DNA of 64,000 nt from Deroplatys truncata (Eukaryota; Arthropoda; Insecta; Mantodea; Mantidae): contig CM060985.1 in the NCBI GenBank assembly GCA_030765065.1, forward strand, positions 6,262,001 to 6,326,000, in the 5' to 3' direction. This document shows, piece after piece, positions 25,801-36,400 of this stretch. The first letter of the stretch is position 1. Each line of letters begins with the position of its first letter. The notes beneath the pieces are model-generated. The model was not told the DNA's origin. It was given only the letters and a program-made list of their open reading frames with translations, and did no database searches. Both the position numbers and the translations under genes were made by a program.

Positions 25801-26503
25801 GCGGTGGATGTCCCTAACGTTTCCAGATCTCGGATCGTTCAGGCTAGTTGCGCGTCTCTGTCATCTACCTTCTAAAGTAAAGTTTAGATCTGTACAGCTT
25901 GCATTGCGGTGGATGTCCCTAACGTTTCCAGATCTCGGATCGTTCAGGCTAGTTGCGCGTCTCTGTCATCTACCTTCTAAAGTAAAGTTTAGATCTGTAC
26001 AGCTTGCATTGCGGTGGATGTCCCTAACGTTTCCAGATCTCGGATCGTTCAGGCTAGTTGCGCGTCTATGTACAGCTTGCATTGCGGTGGATGTCCCTAA
26101 CGTTTCCAGATCTCGGATCGTTCAGGCTAGTTGCGCGTCTCTGTCATCTACCTTCTAAAGTAAAGTTTAGATCTGTACAGCTTGCATTGCGGTGTATGTC
26201 CCTAACGTTTCCAGATCTCGGATCGTTCAGGCTAGTTGCGCGTCTCTGTCATCTACCTTCTAAAGTAAAGTTTAGATCTGTACAGCTTGCATTGCGGTGG
26301 ATGTCCCTAACGTTTCCAGATCTCGGATCGTTCAGGCTAGTTGCGCGTCTATGTACAGCTTGCATTGCGGTGGATGTCCCTAACGTTTCCAGATCTCGGA
26401 TCGTTCAGGCTAGTTGCGCGTCTCTGTCATCTACCTTCTAAAGTAAAGTTTAGATCTGTACAGCTTGCATTGCGGTGGATGTCCCTAACGTTTCCAGATC
26501 TCC
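25801..26503 (+). repeat. 105/73-bp array in a 105-105-73 pattern
   Basis: Units begin GCGGTGGATGTCCCTAACG at 25,801, 25,906, 26,011, 26,084, 26,189, 26,294, 26,367 and 26,472, giving spacings of 105, 105, 73, 105, 105, 73 and 105. The short unit lacks 32 bp around TCATCTACCTTCTAAAG. The 283-bp triplet is therefore itself tandemly duplicated. Long reading frames here arise because 105 is a multiple of three. Confidence 0.95.
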
Positions 26504-27359
26504 ACATAGGTTAAGATAGAATGATATAACATGAAAAACGTAGTAGCATACGATGCTCAGGCATTCACCTGCAGACCAGGGAAAACCACAAAAAAATCAA
26601 AGGTCTGAGTGACTGACCGACGTTAATCTGGTTACGTGGCATTGTAACGTAATGTTAGGCTGTAAGGGTGGTTCAGGAGACATGACAGGCAAAAAGGGGG
26701 TGGCCCTACCGTTTAAAGATTTGAACTTGGAGTCTTCCATCCGTCCTGACGTCTCCGGCTCTGTGAACAATTTCTGTCTAGATGCCTAATGTTTCAGGAG
26801 AGCATCCTTTCCCCTATAACTGCATGTTTAGAAGGTCTAGACTATCACTTTTGTCTTTAGAAAATATGTTCGGTTTTTTTGTGAAGGAATGTAATAGGAT
26901 AATGTTTTATAAAAAATAAATGTTGTTTATATTACATAGGCCTCATTTTTTATTAATCTTTTTATACACCTCATATCACACAGTTCAATATTAAGATGGT
27001 TCTGGCTTCTAGATTCCCATTTATTCAAGTCTCTTTCAGTAATTGTTCAATAATTTTTGTTTAGATTTCATGTAGCATCAATGTTTTAAGATAATGCATT
27101 CTCCTTTAAACAATTATAAAATTATTTATGAAATCAATGGTACTGGCAGGTATAGCAGTAATAATGAGTACATAATTTATATATTATTGCTATATTCTAC
27201 ACACGCGAATGTTTTTCCTTGCATGTTCCATGCTGCACGGTGCTGCAATTCTTCATGTTGAGAATGTTCCTATCACGTTTCTGTTCATGTTGTTTTAAGC
27301 TATCTCGTTCTTCCTCTTCATTTACATTCATCTGGTCATTCCAGTAACAAACATTCACA
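26504..27359. other. Inner single-copy region of the 7-kb element, left part
   Basis: Begins where the minisatellite breaks off (after TTTCCAGATCTC). Apart from the small frame at 26,652-26,789, it is AT-rich with no recognisable gene. Confidence 0.5.
26652..26789 (+). CDS. Candidate small ORF, 45 aa, unidentified
   Basis: ATG at 26,652 (a second in-frame ATG is at 26,682) and stop TAA at 26,787. The frame stays open upstream to a TGA near 26,612. The protein end reads GVALPFKDLNLESSIRPD and continues to the stop. It is unusually non-repetitive and GC-richer than the surroundings, which is why I list it. It sits just inside the left inverted repeat on the strand opposite to the larger gene. 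It could be a remnant exon of a lost transposon gene. No family is recognised and chance cannot be excluded. Confidence 0.22.
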   Translation: MLGCKGGSGDMTGKKGVALPFKDLNLESSIRPDVSGSVNNFCLDA

Positions 27360-27674
27360 TTATTTGCAGCTTGTTGTAGGTATATACTTCGATGCGGGGA
27401 ATCATTGCAAGGGGTATTAAACTTCTTTCTGCACGAAATCCCTCAGACTACAATCTAGACATTATTTACACATATTTGTTTTAATACAGTGATGCATGCT
27501 TTGACAACTGCTATCCTACTGGAAATTATTTGCAACTTGCTGTAGATATCTGCTTTGAGGTAAAGAATCAGTGAATAGACTATTAAACCTCTTTCTGCAG
27601 GTCCTCGCCCAGACTACATCCTAGGCGTTATTTACACAGTGATGTATACTTTAGACGAATGTTATCCTAGTGAA
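27360..27674. repeat. Two direct copies of a ~160-bp segment beyond the gene's 3' end
   Basis: 27,360-27,522 and 27,527-27,674 align along their length. Shared phrases include ATTATTTGCA, CTTTCTGCA, CAGACTACA, TTATTTACACA and GCTATCCTA or its near variant. They are diverged, so this is an old local duplication. It ends next to the stop codon of the minus-strand gene. Confidence 0.7.
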
Positions 27675-27682
27675 GTGTGAAT

Positions 27683-28696
27683 TTATAAACTCAACGAATG
27701 TAACTCTAAATGAAGCTTTGAAAGGATAGCTGAATTATTTCTACAAACCTTAACAGGAAGAAAAGACAATTTACATGTCTTAAACTTGCCGGCTGGTACT
27801 ACTCCATGATATACCATTTGAAACTTCCCTGGCATTTCCTTCAACTGTTGGCTTGTTAGGGTTGAATATCTTGTCGGAAGAAACACTTGCTTATCGCCTA
27901 AAACTGCAACCACTCTAGCACCGTATCTCGTATAAATTTTTCTTAAGGATTTTATATTATAAGGCTCCTCTGGCTGAAGATCTTGTAGTCTTTGAACGGG
28001 CAGGTAAATGCTACCCTCAGCCAATGTGTTAAGTTGAGATGTCAAACTTTCTGCATTAGGAAGAGAAAAAAAACATATTCTTTATTAGAGAATGTGTTGC
28101 ATAACAAAGATTCATTTATTTGAAAGTTACAAAATTATTAACTTTTTCTGTATAATATAATAATAAAAAATGATAATATGTGTAAATATAATTGAGGTTC
28201 TGATTCACTAATGAAGTTCATTAAGTACTGTATTTTTCGATTTAAATGTTTTAATGTAATGTAAACATTTACTTTGTTAGGGTGAATGATTCGCGCAACA
28301 GACTTTTTGTAATATTCTAAAGCAAAAACGTTAATAAGGTATTCAAATAATTGTATTTTCTCCAAAAGGAATATAATTCACTCTGTGAAATCCTGTATTT
28401 AAATATCTGGAATAATAATTTCTCAACAAGATGAATACTTAACTAAATTGTTCACATTTTTGAGAATTCGCCCAGTTAGCTATTAAATGTAGAATAAGCC
28501 TGCCTAATATGAATACTTAACTAAACTGTTCACATTTCAGAAAATTCACCTGTCTAGCTATTAACTTTTAGAATGCTCAGCTATTTACAAATAAAGGTCC
28601 GACATTAAAAACAAGAACGCAAATATAATTTAAATGTACTAAGTAATAAGTTAACTTTTTAATGAAAATGGATTGGTGATACAACTTACCAGACAT
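27683..28696 (-). CDS. Two-exon gene carried by the 7-kb element, ~124 aa, unknown function
   Basis: Seen: exon 1 is ATGTCTG (28,696-28,690), followed by donor GTAAGTTG. The intron is 28,689-28,051 and ends TTTCTCTTCCTAATGCAG. Exon 2 runs 28,050-27,683 (TAA) and continues the frame exactly, so the product starts MSESLTSQLNTLAEG. The centre has a YGARVVAVLGDKQ stretch followed by VFLPTRY and then a MVYHG turn. There is no signal peptide, membrane segment or zinc-finger pattern. The beta-rich layout with a conserved-looking VFLP core suggests a small OB-fold-like nucleic-acid-binding protein of the sort found uncharacterised in invertebrate mobile elements. That is inference from memory of the pattern, not a search. 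No stops or frameshifts are present, so the gene looks intact. It is the only clear gene of the element and could be either cargo or a replication accessory. Confidence 0.68.
28051..28689 (-). other. Intron of the element-borne gene
   Basis: 639 bp, AT-rich, with GT-AG borders. It contains two direct copies of a ~65-bp segment (~28,430-28,496 and ~28,508-28,573; shared GAATACTTAACTAAA and TGTTCACATTT). An open frame inside it (28,138-28,365) is of AT-rich composition and is not called. Confidence 0.6.
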
Positions 28697-28767
28697 GATG
28701 TTCGATGGAATTTCACGTTGAAAGAATAAAGTATGCAGAGTGCTTAGATCGCTGTGTTCTCACAATA

Positions 28768-28802
28768 CAGTGAAAATCATTGGAGAAGCTGCTGCTTTTA
28801 TA
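28768..28802 (-). promoter_or_regulatory. TATA-box promoter of the element-borne gene
   Basis: On the minus strand TATAAAAG occupies 28,802-28,795. About 25-30 bases downstream lies TTTTCACTGTATTG, a plausible initiator. The ATG of exon 1 follows some 70 bases later, giving a compact leader. Transcription would run leftward. Confidence 0.55.
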
Positions 28803-29029
28803 TCATATCCTCCGATAAAAGCTGAAGGGGGTGAGAGGTGTGATGGTATATAATACAACGATTTTGATTGGCTACTCCAAACATTCGAGTAGAAGGAGAG
28901 GGAAATGCTAGCCTCGCACAGTGACATTTCGTAAGCAAGCCTAAACCTGTTATGGGGAAATCCGACATCACGCCATCTCTCCTTAAGGGAATGCTTCTGC
29001 ATATGACTCTAGAAAATTTATTTTATTGT

Positions 29030-29504
29030 TTAATAACCTATGTAGTATTCATCGATCAGCGAGACGTTTTAATATCGTATGTAATATTTCTTAAGTTGAA
29101 TTCTTTCTACCATCTGAATTCTTCATATCACTCTCGCCAAATCATATTTCTTTGTTTAACATCACGTAAAAAATCAGTTTAATTTTTGATATCATGCATG
29201 CAATTCTTGTATGTGAGTATTTAAATAATGACAAAGATACATTCGAATGCTTAAGTACAGAATCTATACAGTACGCGTTTAATTATAATTTCAGCGTAGA
29301 AAATATTGCTTCTCACCGTTTAATTTTCCTAACGCTAGAGTCATATTCAATATTTTATTGAAAGAAATAAGAGCTATGAAACTTAATCATTAATAATCTT
29401 CATATAGAATTTATATTATCAGGGGAAAAATTGTTGTAGTAAGCTTAAACGTGTCTAGGCTTGGGTTTTCCACAGTTTGTGATGGAAATTCTACGCCAAG
29501 ACAG
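29030..29504 (-). repeat. Diverged extra copy of inverted-repeat sequence inside the element
   Basis: 29,040-29,107 and 29,400-29,500 repeat, in the same orientation, phrases of the right arm at 30,025-30,615: GTATTCATCGATCAGCGAGA, GTAATATTTCTTAAGTTGAA, GTAGTAAGCTTAAACGTGTC. About 300 bp of other sequence lies between them. This shows an internal duplication or rearranged arm before the current structure. Confidence 0.7.
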
Positions 29505-29507
29505 ATA

Positions 29508-29775
29508 TAAACTTTACTTTAGAAGGTAGATGACAGAGACGCGCAACTAGCCTGAACGATCCGAGATCTGGAAACGTTAGGGACATCCACCGCAATGCAA
29601 GCTGTACAGAGACGCGCAACTAGCCTGAACGATCCGAGATCTGGAAACGTTAGGGACATCCACCGCAATGCAAGCTGTACAGATCTAAACTTTACTTTAG
29701 AAGGTAGATGACAGAGACGCGCAACTAGCCTGAACGATCCGAGATCTGGAAACGTTAGGGACATCCACCGCAATA
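29508..29775 (-). repeat. 105/73-bp minisatellite, right arm, about 2.7 units
   Basis: The same units as at 25,801-26,503 in reverse: one 105-bp unit at the outer edge, then a 73-bp unit, then a partial 105-bp unit. The arms therefore differ in copy number by more than four units. Confidence 0.93.
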
Positions 29776-30086
29776 ACCAAAATGCGCAAGTCAATTCATA
29801 TACAATTAATTAATAAAAAAATATTTAATTGTATTCATCGATCAGTGAGACCATTATTTAGTTTTAATAACGTATGTAATATTTAACTATAATGTTAACC
29901 TATTTATTTATTTTTAATAACATATGTAATATTCACCTATAATGTTAACCGAATCATTTATTTTAATAACATTTATAATATTTAACTATAATGTTATCCG
30001 TATTTATTTTATTTTTAATAACATATGTAGTATTCACCGATCAATGAGACGCTTATTTATTTTTAATACCGTATGTAATATTTCTT

Positions 30087-30466
30087 GGCGGCGCCGTGGC
30101 CGAGTGGTTAGACCGCTCGCCTCCCACCGAGAATGCCCGGGTTCAATCCCAGGGACCTGCATTTGGGATTTGTGGTGGACGAAGCGGCGTCTGGGCGGGT
30201 TTTCTCCGGGTTCTCCGGTTTCCCCCGCCATTCATTCAACTGCTCCATAATCACCTTTCCTTTCATCCATTTCACCAACATTTCGTTTCATCTACTTCCT
30301 TCATCCCATACCAGGCATCGGGCTGATCACCCATCCTGGATGCTCTATCTGATCCATGAGTGTCTGCTCCTCGACGGGCCTCTGACCCCAGGCACCCGCT
30401 TGTAAGTCCTGGGGGGTGTAAGTCCTACATAAGAGGAGGGTAAACAGATAATGAATGAATGAATGA
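30087..30466 (+). mobile_element. tRNA-derived SINE inserted in the right inverted repeat
   Basis: The head has a tRNA-like A-box (GTGGCCGAGTGGTTAGAC) and B-box (GGTTCAATCCC). The body contains TTTTCTCCGGGTTCTCCGG and a unique GC-rich part, and it ends in an (AATG)n tail. It is flanked by a 14-bp duplication ATGTAATATTTCTT at 30,073-30,086 and 30,467-30,480. The corresponding position of the left arm (~25,490) is uninterrupted, so this is a filled/empty site pair within one molecule. The Ser/Leu-like head is an inference. Confidence 0.9.
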
Positions 30467-31510
30467 ATGTAATATTTCTTAAGTTGAATTCTGAATACTT
30501 TATTCGCAATCATATAGAATGTATATTAATTATCAGGGAAAACATTGTTGTAGTAAGCTTAAACGTGTCTAGGCTTGGGGTTTTTCCACAGTTTGTGATG
30601 GAAATTCTACGCCAAGCAATTAGGAAGCCTTTCAAGCTAATCATTAAGAACATCTATTGTATCGCTAAAAGGTATTTACATTGAGGGTCTGGGGTTTTTC
30701 AGAGCACTTAGGAAACCAATTACTGCCATTGTCCGCTAATGACTGTATACAGGACCCAGTATGCATTCTTCAAGTCTCTTAATATGTTTAATGAGGTGGA
30801 AACGTCTACCGTTGTCCGCTAATGAGTGTATACATGGACATTACCGTTATTACTAGACAGAAGTCGGCTGCCGGGTTTTTCATTACATGACGGACTGTTC
30901 CCGTGAACGTGCTAGTTATACATACGCTAACACACATATACGATGACGACCAGTTGCGCGAGAGTCAATTCATATACAATTAATCAAAAAACTTAATTGC
31001 TCAAGGAGCATCGTTTCATTAGATATGCAATGTGCGGGCATTAGTAGTCATAAAATGCCGATTCTTTTTTTCAATAATGTTTTATGCATGGACGAACATT
31101 ACATAATTGATTGACACAATTATGTACTCAAACGATTTGCCGATGGGCGGCAGTCATCGAGAAAACCATTCCGTACCGCACACCTCAAGACAGGACGCTA
31201 TGAGAGCGGGGTGACGTCGCCAGCGTATAGGAACAATACACACTCTCCCACCTATCCACAGGGGCGCGGGGGCCAACGGCACGTGACCAGACACCAGGGG
31301 AGAGGGGGGCTAGGACATGACGACACAGAAACAGTCGGCATTAGGTAAGCGCACAAAGAGAGGGGGCGGGGCTAGCGGCACGCGCGACCAGGCGGTATCT
31401 AAGACCTCAAAGGGAACCGGCGGGAGGCGGCAACACAGATCAAACGATATCGATTACATCTTATCAGTTGTCGGTATCTCTTTGTGCTCAAGTCCCCTAT
31501 TATTTCTACT

Positions 31511-31516
31511 TACCGC
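31511..31516. repeat. Target-site duplication, right copy (TACCGC)
   Basis: Directly follows the terminal TTTCTACT of the element and is identical to 24,455-24,460. Confidence 0.8.
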
Positions 31517-31689
31517 CATTGTATACTTGTACTTTGTGAAACATTTCTTAAAGGTAAAGGTGTGTCACTTTCAGTTATGTCCGTCTGAAGCCACCCGCCA
31601 CATTCTCACCTGCCAACGACAAACAAAAGAAGGCTCACGTAGCACTTCAAAAATCAAACTTTCATATGTACGTAACAGGTTAAAATAAA

Positions 31690-32995
31690 CACTTGTAGGT
31701 ACTCTACAATCTTCAACAAAAGTTCTGTCCAGCTTGGTACGAATTTGTATACCTACCTCGGGGTTGAAAACATGAGTATGCTGACGTTGTAAGCTATCCT
31801 GGAATTCTGTCCATATGTTATACATAAATATGTATATATGGGGTTGAAAACATAGGTATGCTGACGTTGTAAGCTGTCCTATTATTCTGTCCACGTGTTA
31901 TACATAACTTGTATATATGGGGTTGAAAACATAGGTATGCTGACGTTGTAAGCTGTCCTGGAATTCTGTTCAAGTGTTATACAAAGTTGTATATATGGGG
32001 TTTTAAACATGAGCATGCTGACGTTGTAAGCTGTCCTGTAAATCTGTTCAAGTGTTATACAAAGTTGTATATATGGGGTTGAAAACATGAGCATGCTGAC
32101 GTTGTAAGCTGTCCTGTAAATCTGTTCAAGTGTTATACAGAATTGTATATATGGGGTTTTAAACATGAGCATGCTGACGTTGTAAGCTGTCCTGTAATTC
32201 TGTTCAAATGCTATACAGAGTTGTGTATATGGGGTTTTAAACATGAGCATGCTGACGTTGTAAGCTGTCCTGTAATTCTGTTCAAGTGCTATACAGAGTT
32301 GTATATATGCGGTTGAAAACATGAGCATGCTGACGTTGTAAGCTGTCTTGTAAATCTGTTCAAGTGCTATACAGAGTTGTATATATGCGGTTGAAAACAT
32401 GAGAATGCTGACGTTGTAAGCTGTCCTGTAAATCTGTTCAAGTGCTATACAGAGTTGTATATATGCGGTTGAAAACATGAGCATGCTGACGTTGTAAGCT
32501 GTCCTGTAATTCTGTTCAAGTGCTATAAAAAGTTGCATATATGAGGTTGAAAACATGAGCATGCTGACGTTGTAAGCTGTCCTGTAAATCTGTTTAAGTG
32601 CTATACAGAGATGTATATATGGGGTATTAAACATGAGCATGCTGACGTAAGCTGTCCTGTAATTCTGTTCAAGTGCTATAAAAAGTTGTATATATGGGTT
32701 GAAAACATGAGCATGCTGACGTAAGCTGCCTGTAAATCTGTTCAAGTGCTATACAGAGTTGTATATATGCGGTTGAAAACATGAGAATGCTGACGTTGTA
32801 AGCTGTCCTGTAATTCTGTTCAAGTGCTATACAGAGTTGTATATATGCGGTTGAAAACATGAGAATGCTGACGTTGCAAGCTGTCCTGTAAATCTGTTCA
32901 AGTGCTATACAGAGTTGTATATATGCGGTTGAAAACATGAGCATGCTGACGTTGTAAGCTGTCCTGTAATTCTGTTCAAGAGCTATTCAAACTTG
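31690..32995. repeat. 78-bp minisatellite array (about 16-17 units)
   Basis: Units contain GCTGACGTTGTAAGCTGTCC, TGTAATTCTGTTCAAGTGCT, ATACAGAGTTGTATATATG and GTTGAAAACATGAGCAT. The period is 78 bp, a multiple of three. This produces a 287-residue minus-strand frame (31,882-32,745) of 26-residue repeats with no initiation context, and I treat it as an artefact. Two units near 32,640 and 32,720 have small deletions. 31,517-31,690 before the array is unassigned. Confidence 0.96.
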
Positions 32996-33489
32996 TTATA
33001 CTGATGGTCAAGCAGTAGCTATAGTGTTGAAAATAAGGAGTAATGTTTAAAGCATTTAATGTTGTTGTCACCACAGGCGGTGATACAAATGAAATGTTCT
33101 AGGCTTATATGTGGTATACGTAATGTGCCAATTATGAAGAACGAGGTATAAATTTGGTAGGATTTGACTCGCGGACGTCGGCCATCCGTGTCGCGCCACT
33201 TACTTATTAAGAATAGGGCTGGGTAGTTTTTGAAACTGGTACTTTTTGCCAGAACCTACAGTTTAACTGTAACAATATGTTGAGCAGATGGTAAAGTAGT
33301 GTACCCAAACGTTGGTATTTCGGGACCCGTTCTTTACCTTGGGTGAGACAGTAGACACTTAAACCAGAGGCAGGAGGGTACTGAGGTAGTCTACCGTAAT
33401 GTCTAGATGGCTACTTGCATGTTGTAGCAAGCCCAAGTGTTGTCGCACACATACCAAAAATAGAGACGGTAACGCTTCCAACGAGGGGA
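32996..33489. other. Spacer between two minisatellites, unassigned
   Basis: Ordinary sequence with no supported gene. 33,170-33,205 has a weak reverse tRNA-like block (GACTCGCGGACGTCGGCC), too decayed to call. Confidence 0.4.
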
Positions 33490-36400
33490 AGAACGGCCCT
33501 GATACCGAGTCAGAGCACAGCTCGCAGACCTGGTGTTTCTACCAGTGAGAGACCGATACTAGGTCAGAGCACAGCTCGCAGACCTGGTGTTTCTACCAGT
33601 GAGAGACCGATACTAGGTCAGAGCACAGCTCGCAGACCTGGTGTTTCTACCAGTGAGAGACCGATACTAGGTCAGAACACAGCTCGCAGACCTGGTGTTT
33701 CTACCAGTGAGAGACCGATACTAGGTCAGAGCACAGCTCGCAGACCTGGTGTTTCTACCAGTGAGAGGCCGATACTAGGTCAGAGCACAGCTCGCAGACC
33801 TGGTGTTTCTACCAGTGAGAGGCCGATACTAGGTCAGAGAAGACCTGGTGTTTCTCCAGTGAGAGGCCGATACCAGGTCAGAGCAAACCTGGTGTTTCTC
33901 CAGTGAGAGGCCGATACTAGGTCAGAGCAGACCTGGTGTTTCTACCAGTGAGAGGCCGATACTAGGTCAGAGCAGACCTGGTGTTTCTACCAGTGAGAGG
34001 CCGATACTAGGTCAGAGCAGACCTGGTGTTTCTACCAGTGAGAGGCCGATACTAGGTCAGAGCACAGCTCGCAGACCTGGTGTTTCTACCAGTGAGAGGC
34101 CGATACTAGGTCAGAGCAGACCTGGTGTTTCTACCAGTGAGAGGCCGATACTAGGTCAGAGCAGACCTGGTGTTTCTCCAGTGAGAGGCCGATACTAGGT
34201 CAGAGCAGACCTGGTGTTTCTACCAGTGAGAGGCCGATACTAGGTCAGAGCAGACCTGGTGTTTCTACCAGTGAGAGGCCGATACTAGGTCAGAGCAGAC
34301 CTGGTGTTTCTACCAGTGAGAGGCCGATACTAGGTCAGAGCAGACCTGGTGTTTCTACCAGTGAGAGGCCGATACTAGGTCAGAGCAGACCTGGTGTTTC
34401 TACCAGTGAGAGGCCAATACTAGGTCAGAGCAGACCTGGTGTTTCTCCAGTGAGAGGCCGATACTAGGTCAGAGCAGACCTGGTGTTTCTACCAGTGAGA
34501 GGCCGATACTAGGTCAGAGCAGACCTGGTGTTTCTACCAGTGAGAGGCCGATACTAGGTCAGAGCAGACCTGGTGTTTCTACCAGTGAGAGGCCGATACT
34601 AGGTCAGAGCAGACCTGGTGTTTCTCCAGTGAGAGGCCGATACTAGGTCAGAGCAGACCTGGTGTTTCTACCAGTGAGAGGCCGATACTAGGTCAGAGCA
34701 GACCTGGTGTTTCTACCAGTGAGAGGCCGATACTAGGTCAGAGCAGACCTGGTGTTTCTACCAGTGAGAGGCCGATACTAGGTCAGAGCAGACCTGGTGT
34801 TTCTCCAGTGAGAGGGCGATACTAGGTCAGAGCAGACCTGGTGTTTCTACCAGTGAGAGGCCGATACTAGGTCAGAGCAGACCTGGTGTTTCTCCAGTGA
34901 GAGGCCGATACCAGGTCAGAGCACAGCTCGCAGACCTGGTGTTTCTACCAGTGAGAGGCCGATACCAGGTCAGAGCACAGCTCGCAGACCTGGTGTTTCT
35001 CCAGTGAGAGGCCGATACCAGGTCAGAGCACAGCTCGCAGACCTGGTGTTGCTACCAGTGAGAGACCGATACCAGGGCAGAGCAGACCTGGTGTTTCTAC
35101 CAGTGAGAGACCGATACTAGGGCAGAGCAGACCTGGTGTTTCTACCAGTGAGAGACCGATACTAGGTCAGAGCAGACCTGGTGTTTCTACCAGTGAGAGG
35201 CCGATACCAGGTCAGAGCACAGCTCGCAGGCCTGGTGTTTCTACCAGTGAGAGACCGATACTAGGGCAGAGCAGACCTGGTGTTTCTACCAGTGAGAGAC
35301 CGATACTAGGTCAGAGCAGACCTGGTGTTTCTACCAGTGAGAGGCCGATACCAGGTCAGAGCACAGCTCGCAGACCTGGTGTTTCTACCAGTGAGAGGCC
35401 GATACCAGGTCAGAGCACAGCTCGCAGACCTGGTGTTTCTCCAGTGAGAGGCCGATACCAGGTCAGAGCACAGCTCGCAGACCTGGTGTTTCTACCAGTG
35501 AGAGACCGATACTAGGTCAGAGCACAGCTCGCAGACCTGGTGTTTCTACCAGTGAGAGACCGATACCAGCTCAGAGCACAGCATACAGACCTGGTGTTTC
35601 TACCAGTGAGAGACCGATACAAGGTCAGAGCAGACCTGGTGTTTCTACCAGTGAGAGACCGATACCAGGTCAGAGCACAGTACGCAGACCTGGTGTTTCT
35701 ACCAGTGAGAGACCCATACTAGGTCAGAGCAGACCTGGTGTTTCTACCAGTGAGACACCGATACTAGGTCACGCACAGCACACAGACCTGGTGTTTCTAC
35801 CAGTGAGAGACCGATACTAGGTCAGAGCACAGCACACAGACCTGGTGTTTCTACCAGTGAGAGACCGATACTAGGTCAGAGCAGACCTGGTGTTTCTACC
35901 AGTGAGACACCGATACTAGGTCAGAGCACAGCACACAGACCTGGTGTTTCTACCAGTGAGAGACCGATACTAGGTCAGAGCACAACACACAGACCTGGTG
36001 TTTCTACCAGTGAGACACCGATACTAGGTCAAAGCAGACCTGGTGTTTCTACCAGTGAGAGACCGATACCAGGTCAGAGCAGACCTGGTGTTTCTACCAG
36101 TGAGAGACCGATACTAGGTCAGAGCAGACCTGGTGTTTCTACCAGTGAGAGACCGATACCAGGTCAGAGCAGACCTGGTGTTTCTACCAGTGAGAAACCG
36201 ATACTAGGTCAGAGCAGACCTGGTGTTTCTACCAGCGAGAGACCGATACCAGGTCAGAGCAGACCTGGTGTTTCTACCAGTGAGAGACCGATACTAGGTC
36301 AGAGCAGACCTGGTGTTTCTACCAGTGAGAGACCGATACCAGGTCAGAGCAGACCTGGTGTTTCTACCAGTGAGAGACCGATACCAGGTCAGAGCAGACC

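Larger units (their letters stand above)
24461..26503 (+). repeat. Left terminal inverted repeat of the 7-kb element
   Basis: Pairs with the complement of the right arm almost base for base from AGTAGAAATAATAGGG inward. Matching examples are ACCGACAACTGATAAGATGT and CTCCCGCCGGTT-type GC-rich blocks near the tip, then AT-rich sequence, then the minisatellite at its inner end. The outer ~400 bp is GC-rich, unlike the rest. The motif TTAATTGTATATGAATTGAC occurs twice within the arm (~24,985 and ~25,765). Confidence 0.88.
24461..31510. mobile_element. 7.05-kb Polinton-like foldback element with one gene
   Basis: Seen: inverted repeats of ~2 kb (24,461-26,503 and 29,505-31,510) with ends AGTAGAAATAATAGGG and its complement, a 6-bp target duplication, and an internal region of about 3 kb holding one spliced gene on the minus strand. 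Known: Polintons/Mavericks have 5'-AG termini, 6-bp duplications and long inverted repeats, but autonomous ones are 15-20 kb and encode polymerase, integrase, ATPase, protease and capsid genes. None of those is present. Inferred: a non-autonomous derivative mobilised in trans. The tandem arrays inside the inverted repeats also recall Foldback elements, but those typically duplicate 9 bp. The arms differ by substitutions and by a SINE in the right arm, so the insertion is not brand new. Confidence 0.8.
29505..31510 (-). repeat. Right terminal inverted repeat of the 7-kb element
   Basis: Complement of the left arm, ending CCCTATTATTTCTACT at 31,510. It differs from the left arm in a shorter minisatellite, scattered substitutions and a 380-bp SINE insertion. 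Confidence 0.88.

Noticed and set aside
25778-26441. Repeat-protein-like frames with WMSLTFPDLGSFRLVARL
   Set aside because: They arise because 105 bp is a multiple of three. The 73-bp units shift the frame and both shifted versions read on, so no frame is preferred.
28138-28365. 75-residue frame inside the intron of the element-borne gene
   Set aside because: AT-rich composition typical of random open frames, and it would overlap the well-supported intron on the same strand.
24461-31510. Classical Foldback (FB) element
   Set aside because: Tandem repeats in the inverted arms fit, but FB-type elements are reported with 9-bp duplications, whereas here it is exactly 6 bp with AG termini. Kept as the main alternative.
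31882-32745. 287-residue open frame of 26-residue repeats on the minus strand
   Set aside because: It is the 78-bp minisatellite read in phase. Indels of the repeat break it freely, and there is no promoter, start context or non-repeat domain.
33170-33205. Reverse tRNA-like block
   Set aside because: Only a decayed B-box-like string. No A-box, tail or duplication.
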